This document shows positions 60,544 through 64,000 of a stretch of DNA of 64,000 nt, in pieces. The notes beneath the pieces are model-generated. The model worked only from the letters and a program-made list of their open reading frames with translations. It was not told where the DNA came from and did no database searches. The DNA comes from Limimaricola pyoseonensis. GTDB taxonomy: Bacteria; Pseudomonadota; Alphaproteobacteria; Rhodobacterales; Rhodobacteraceae. Location: NCBI RefSeq assembly GCF_900102015.1, contig NZ_FNAT01000004.1, positions 120,433 to 184,432 on the forward strand, in the 5' to 3' direction. Within the stretch, counting starts at the first letter, position 1. Each line of letters starts with the position of its first letter. Made by a program: the position numbers and the translations under genes.

Positions 60544-61990
60544 AGGCGCGGCCCGGCGTGATCGCGATGGGCCCGTAGCCCTCGGGCAGGTCCGACAGCA
60601 GGGCGAGCGGCGCGGGCGCGGCCGCGAGCAGGATGTTGGCCCGGCCGCTGCGGCCGACCGGGCCCTGCACGGCTTCGACATGCGGCCAGACCTCGCGCAG
60701 GATCGCGTGCAGGCCGCGCGCCAGCCGCCCGTCGGGACGGTCGATCAGGTTGACGTAGACCGGGCCGTCGACGATCTCGCGCAGCCGCGCGTAGGTCTCG
60801 CGCGTCGCCAGATGCGCGGGCACCGAGTCCGATGAGAAGGCGTCCATCACCGCGGCGTCGAAGCGGCGGCCGGTCTCGTTGATGTAGACCCGACCGTCGG
60901 CATGGAAGATGCCGAGCCGGCCCGCTGCCTCCGCATCGCCCTCCGCATCGCCCGCCGCATCGCCCGCCGCGTCGAAGCCGCTGCGCGCGATCGTCGCGCC
61001 GGCCGCCGGGAGGTTGGCGCGGACGACCTTCGTGACCAGCGGGTCGATCTCGACCGCGACGGCGCGGGCCTCCGGACGCTCAGCCAGCAGCCGCGTGGGC
61101 AGCGTGTAGCCGCCGCCCCCGACGAAGAGCACCTCGGCGGCGGGGCCGAGATCGCGGTCCATCCGGGACCAGAGCCAGCGCGTGTAGGACAGCACCAGCT
61201 CGGGCGCGGCGTCCCCCGGCGCCAGCCGCTCGGCCGCCTGCGTGACGCGGTCGGATTGCAGGGTGACGGTGCCGCCGCGCTGCACGACGTCGATGCAGGA
61301 CAGGCCGGATTCGTACTGGCAGACCGGGCCGCCGGTCAGGTTCGCGGCGACCAGCAGCGCCGGCGGCCCGAGTGCCGCGAGGGTGACCGGCTCGGGCGCG
61401 CCGCCGTCATGCGGCGCGCGGTCCCGCAGCACCGGCACGCAGAGCAGCGCCGCCGCGCCGCAGGCGGCGAAGGTCGCGGCCGAGCCGACCAGCGGCAGGG
61501 TGACGAAGCCCGCGAGGATCGCCCCGGCGATCGCGCCGACCGAGCCTGCCGCGAGCACGAGGCCCAGCGACGAGCCCTCGCGCCCCGGCCGGGCCTCGAC
61601 CGCCAGCTTGGCGAGGAAGGGCGAGGGGTAGCTGATCAGCACAGAGGCCGGGAAGAAGGCCGCGATGACGGTCAGGGCCATGCCGCCGGTGCCGCGCGCC
61701 CCCATGGCGTAGAGCGCGGCGAGCACGGTCGGCGACAGCGCCATCAGCACCGCCGTGGCCAGCAGCGCCCGGCGCACCTGGCGCATCGCGACGCGGCGCG
61801 GCCGCTCGGCCGCGAAGCCGCCGAGCGCGTTGCCGAGCGAGAAGCCGGCGAGGACGGTGGCGATGACGCTGGTCCATGTCACCAGCGAGGTGCCGAAGAA
61901 GGGGGCGAGCACGCGCCCGGCGGCGATCTCGTAGGTCAGCCCCACGACGGACAGCACGAGGATCAGGCCGATGGTGGTCCAGAACCGCAT
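60509..61990 (-). CDS. Membrane-fused spermidine synthase-like protein
   Basis: 493 residues: an N-terminal region of seven or so hydrophobic helices (residues 1-215) fused to a spermidine-synthase-like methyltransferase fold with LFVGGGGYTLPTRLLAERPEARAVAVEIDPLVTKV and IFHADGRVYINETGRRFDAAVMDAFSSDSVP. The motif VMDAFSSDSVP replaces the usual polyamine-site DxxD, so polyamine synthesis is unlikely; the product and substrate are unknown. A length-variable linker (GDAAGDAEGDAEAAG) is encoded by three 12-bp repeats at 60931-60966. The start at 61990 is chosen over 62089 because the first TM helix begins there. Confidence 0.8.
   Translation of the reverse strand: MRFWTTIGLILVLSVVGLTYEIAAGRVLAPFFGTSLVTWTSVIATVLAGFSLGNALGGFAAERPRRVAMRQVRRALLATAVLMALSPTVLAALYAMGARGTGGMALTVIAAFFPASVLISYPSPFLAKLAVEARPGREGSSLGLVLAAGSVGAIAGAILAGFVTLPLVGSAATFAACGAAALLCVPVLRDRAPHDGGAPEPVTLAALGPPALLVAANLTGGPVCQYESGLSCIDVVQRGGTVTLQSDRVTQAAERLAPGDAAPELVLSYTRWLWSRMDRDLGPAAEVLFVGGGGYTLPTRLLAERPEARAVAVEIDPLVTKVVRANLPAAGATIARSGFDAAGDAAGDAEGDAEAAGRLGIFHADGRVYINETGRRFDAAVMDAFSSDSVPAHLATRETYARLREIVDGPVYVNLIDRPDGRLARGLHAILREVWPHVEAVQGPVGRSGRANILLAAAPAPLALLSDLPEGYGPIAITPGRAFTDDRGWVGHR
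60931..60966. repeat. Three 12-bp tandem repeats in the spermidine synthase-like gene
   Basis: CCGCATCGCCCT once and CCGCATCGCCCG twice, in frame, encoding GDA-type repeats in a loop between two strands. Confidence 0.85.
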
Positions 61991-62156
61991 GTCGGCCTCC
62001 TCGGGGCAAGGGTGACGGCGTGGCGCCGGACGCCGGGCGACGGCGGGCCGCGCCGTCAGGTCATCGCATGCCGCGTGACGGGCGTGCAATGACCGGATGG
62101 CCGCGCCTGCGGCGGCGCTGCGCTGCCGGAGCTGCGCGCGGCGCGACGCGCCCCGG

Positions 62157-63404
62157 TCACGACAGCCCCGCCCGGTCGAGGATCTCGGGGATCCTCGACT
62201 TCACCTTGAAGTAGCCGGCCGTCGCATGCGGCCAGATCGCCGCGTCCCAGTCGCGCCGCCATTCCCGCAGCGCGATGCCGCGCGCCGCCAGCTCCGGCCC
62301 GGCCGCTTGCAGCCAGTCGCGGAGCGGCCCGGTCGGCACGTAGGGCGTCGCGATCTGGCTCGCCCCGACCCGCTCGGCCCAGCGGGCGAGGTCGCCGGGC
62401 GCGTCGGCCTGCATCTCCTCGGCCCCGCGGCCGATGCGCCCGGCGGCGTCGGCCAGCGCCGCGGCTTCGAACCCGGCCACGTGCCCGGCCACCGGGCGCG
62501 GCGAGCGCTGGTGGCTCGCGGCCAGCGTCGCCACGGCCCGGATGTCGAGCGCCTCCGGCGCGAAATCCTCTACCCGGCAATCCTCCTCGGTGATCAGCAG
62601 CGCCGTCGGCAGGCCGGGGCGGGGCGCCTCGACCGCGCGCAGCGGCGTCACCGGCGGCAGGCCGTCGGGCTCCTCGGCCTCGAGCCCCTCGACCCCGGCG
62701 GCGAGGTCGGCCTCGCGCGGCGCGACGCGCCCGCCGGTGTATTTCGCGATGTTCCAGGCCTGCGCCTCGTAGGGCTTGCCCCGGGTGTGCAGCCCGGCGA
62801 CCCAGCGCCAGCTCAGCGTGTTCGAGGCCGGGTCGCCGTCGAGCAGGTGCCGGTAGAAGAAATCCGCGCCGATCCGCCAGGGCAGCTCCAGCGCGAAGAT
62901 CCAGATCGAGGCGAACCACATCCGGGCGTGGTTGTGCAGGTAGCCGGTCTCGACCAGCTCGCGCGCCCAGGCGTCGAAGCCGTCGCGCCCGGTGCGGCCG
63001 GTCTCGGCGCGCTCGACCGCGTCGCGCAGGCGGTCGTCGCGCGCCATGGCATCGAGATCGCGCGCCAGCCCGTCGCGGTAGCTGTCCCAGATCACCGGCC
63101 GCCGCTCGAGCCAGCCCTTGAAGTAGCCGCGCCAGACCACCTCCTGCACGAATTTCGCGGCCTGCTCGGGCCCGTGCGCCGCGAGCGCCGCAGCCACGAG
63201 CTCCGGCTCGAGCAAGAGGCGGCGGCGGAGATAGGGCGAGAGCGTCGAGACGTCGTCATGCGCGCCGGGGCCCGCGTCGAAACCGCGCCGCTCGGCGTAG
63301 CGCCGGCCCATGCGCGGCACGAAGCCCCGCATCAGCGCCTCGCCTTGCGCGCGCGTTGCGTGACGATGGATCGGCTCGAGCTGCTCGTCGGTCATCGCGG
63401 TCAT
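62157..63404 (-). CDS. Photolyase/cryptochrome family protein with N-terminal FAD domain (possibly permuted)
   Basis: 415 residues. The FAD-binding helical domain of photolyases begins at about residue 12: STLSPYLRRRLLLEPELV, FVQEVVWRGYFKGWLERRP, GRTGRDGFDAWARELVETGYLHNHARMWFASIWIFALELPWRIGADFFYRHLLDGDPASN and WRWVAGLHTRGKPYEAQAWNIAKYTGG. The alpha/beta antenna-domain-like part (ATPYVPTGPLRDWL, IALREWRRDWDAAIWPH, GYFKVKSRIPEIL) follows instead of preceding it. DNA repair or light signalling is inferred from the family. Starts at 63404 or 63395 are both possible. Confidence 0.78.
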   Translation of the reverse strand: MTAMTDEQLEPIHRHATRAQGEALMRGFVPRMGRRYAERRGFDAGPGAHDDVSTLSPYLRRRLLLEPELVAAALAAHGPEQAAKFVQEVVWRGYFKGWLERRPVIWDSYRDGLARDLDAMARDDRLRDAVERAETGRTGRDGFDAWARELVETGYLHNHARMWFASIWIFALELPWRIGADFFYRHLLDGDPASNTLSWRWVAGLHTRGKPYEAQAWNIAKYTGGRVAPREADLAAGVEGLEAEEPDGLPPVTPLRAVEAPRPGLPTALLITEEDCRVEDFAPEALDIRAVATLAASHQRSPRPVAGHVAGFEAAALADAAGRIGRGAEEMQADAPGDLARWAERVGASQIATPYVPTGPLRDWLQAAGPELAARGIALREWRRDWDAAIWPHATAGYFKVKSRIPEILDRAGLS

Positions 63405-63618
63405 CCCCCGGCCCGGATGAAGCGCGAGCTATGGCCGGGCGGGGGCCGATCAAATGCGCCGATGTCGCAGGCGCGGGGGGGGGGGCGCCTAAAGAGCGGT
63501 CCTCGAGGCGGTCATCGGCAAGGGCGTGACTGTCGCCGGACCGGCCCGCCAGCGCGATGGGTCGCGGAGCCGTTTAGCCGAAAAGAGGGGAAAGTCCGGG
63601 GCAGAGATTTCCCCCGGT
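63405..63618. other. Intergenic region with an 11-G tract in a hairpin
   Basis: AGGCGC (63469-63474) and GCGCCT (63485-63490) flank a run of eleven G (63475-63485). This may form a hairpin or a G-quadruplex and is prone to length change. It lies between the photolyase gene and the SulP gene, both on the minus strand. Confidence 0.5.
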
Positions 63619-64000
63619 TCAGGCGCTGCGGCGCGCCGGTTCCGGGGCGGCGGGGGGTGTCCTGGCGAGCCGGCAGGCGGCCTCGTGCTGGCTCAGGAAC
63701 ACCTCGCCGGTCATCTCGTCGAGGAAGTGGCTGCGCTTGAGGCGGTCCATCACCGGACCCTTCACCTCGCTCAGATGCAGCCGGATGCCGGCCTCCTTCA
63801 GGCGGGCATTGATCGCCTCGAGCGACTCCAGCGCCGAGAGGTCGATCTCGTTCACCGCCGGGAACATCAGCACCACGTCCGTGAGATCGGGCTTCTCGGC
63901 GGCGAAGGCGGCGAGCCGGTCCTCGAGGAAGCGGGCGTTGGGGAAGTAGAGGCTCTCGTCCACGCGCAGCGCCAGCACGTGCGGCTGGGTCTCGACCGCG
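63619..64000 (-). CDS. SulP family transporter, C-terminal STAS domain (5' part off window)
   Basis: Partial; about 127 residues. The visible part is a STAS domain: HVLALRVDESLYFPNARFLEDRL, VVLMFPAVNEIDLSALESLEAINARLKEAGIRLHLSEVKGPVMDRL and KRSHFLDEMTGEVFLSQHEA. This fits the cytoplasmic end of a SulP anion transporter (sulfate or bicarbonate). The gene continues past 64000; a short start inside the window is not credible because the domain begins further upstream. Confidence 0.85.
   Translation of the reverse strand, partial: AVETQPHVLALRVDESLYFPNARFLEDRLAAFAAEKPDLTDVVLMFPAVNEIDLSALESLEAINARLKEAGIRLHLSEVKGPVMDRLKRSHFLDEMTGEVFLSQHEAACRLARTPPAAPEPARRSA

Overview
The window is GC-rich DNA (roughly 70%) from an alphaproteobacterium, most likely in the Rhodobacterales. 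The evidence is the gene content: five-step hut pathway with HutF and HutG, OpuA-type betaine uptake next to a BKACE enzyme, several TRAP transporters, a DUF2848/DUF1445 cluster and short translationally coupled operons. It carries a complete rep-par module (ParB, ParA, an initiator, iterons and parS-like palindromes at 15.5-20.3 kb), so it is probably part of a plasmid or chromid rather than the main chromosome. This assignment rests on content only.

Layout. 1-4.1 kb: a BKACE (DUF849) gene diverges from a glycine betaine/carnitine ABC transporter. 4.1-12.1 kb: a MarR regulator with a 20-bp palindrome, then histidine catabolism: hutU-hutG-hutH-hutI on the minus strand, and hutF and hutC on the plus strand, with a HutC-like operator between hutI and hutF. 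12.1-15.5 kb: a GntR/FCD regulator and a puuA-puuB pair (polyamine catabolism). 15.5-20.3 kb: the replicon core, with two iteron groups, parAB, an initiator gene, five copies of a 15-bp palindrome and a four-unit hairpin repeat. 20.3-22.1 kb: a divergent GAPDH and a DUF2238 membrane protein.

22.1-31.6 kb: aldehyde dehydrogenase, glycosyltransferase, acyltransferase, two carotenoid desaturase/oxidase genes and hpnC-hpnD-hpnE. Together these match every step expected for a glycosylated, acylated C30 carotenoid acid (staphyloxanthin logic) made from squalene instead of dehydrosqualene. A potassium-channel-like protein with a zinc ribbon follows. 32.5-39.1 kb: amidase, DUF2848, TRAP transporter and DUF1445 hydro-lyase under a divergent LysR; the substrate is unknown. 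39.1-43.9 kb: two class V PLP enzymes, an Lrp regulator, an alpha/beta hydrolase and an orphan Xre/MbcA/ParS-type protein.

44.0-49.4 kb: a sugar-acid locus with a P-loop kinase, a LacI regulator, twin operators, gluconokinase and a TRAP transporter. 49.4-57.6 kb: a ribokinase-like gene, then an operon of LacI regulator, sugar ABC transporter, BtpA/SgcQ, TenA-like, phosphotriesterase-like and amidotransferase-like proteins; this is the best candidate for an undescribed catabolic route. 58.0-60.5 kb: a bufferin (copper RiPP) cassette bufA-bufB-bufC-bufD. 60.5-64 kb: a membrane-fused spermidine-synthase-like protein, a photolyase-family protein whose FAD domain comes first, and the C-terminal end of a SulP transporter. 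No tRNA, rRNA, CRISPR array, insertion sequence or phage gene was seen.
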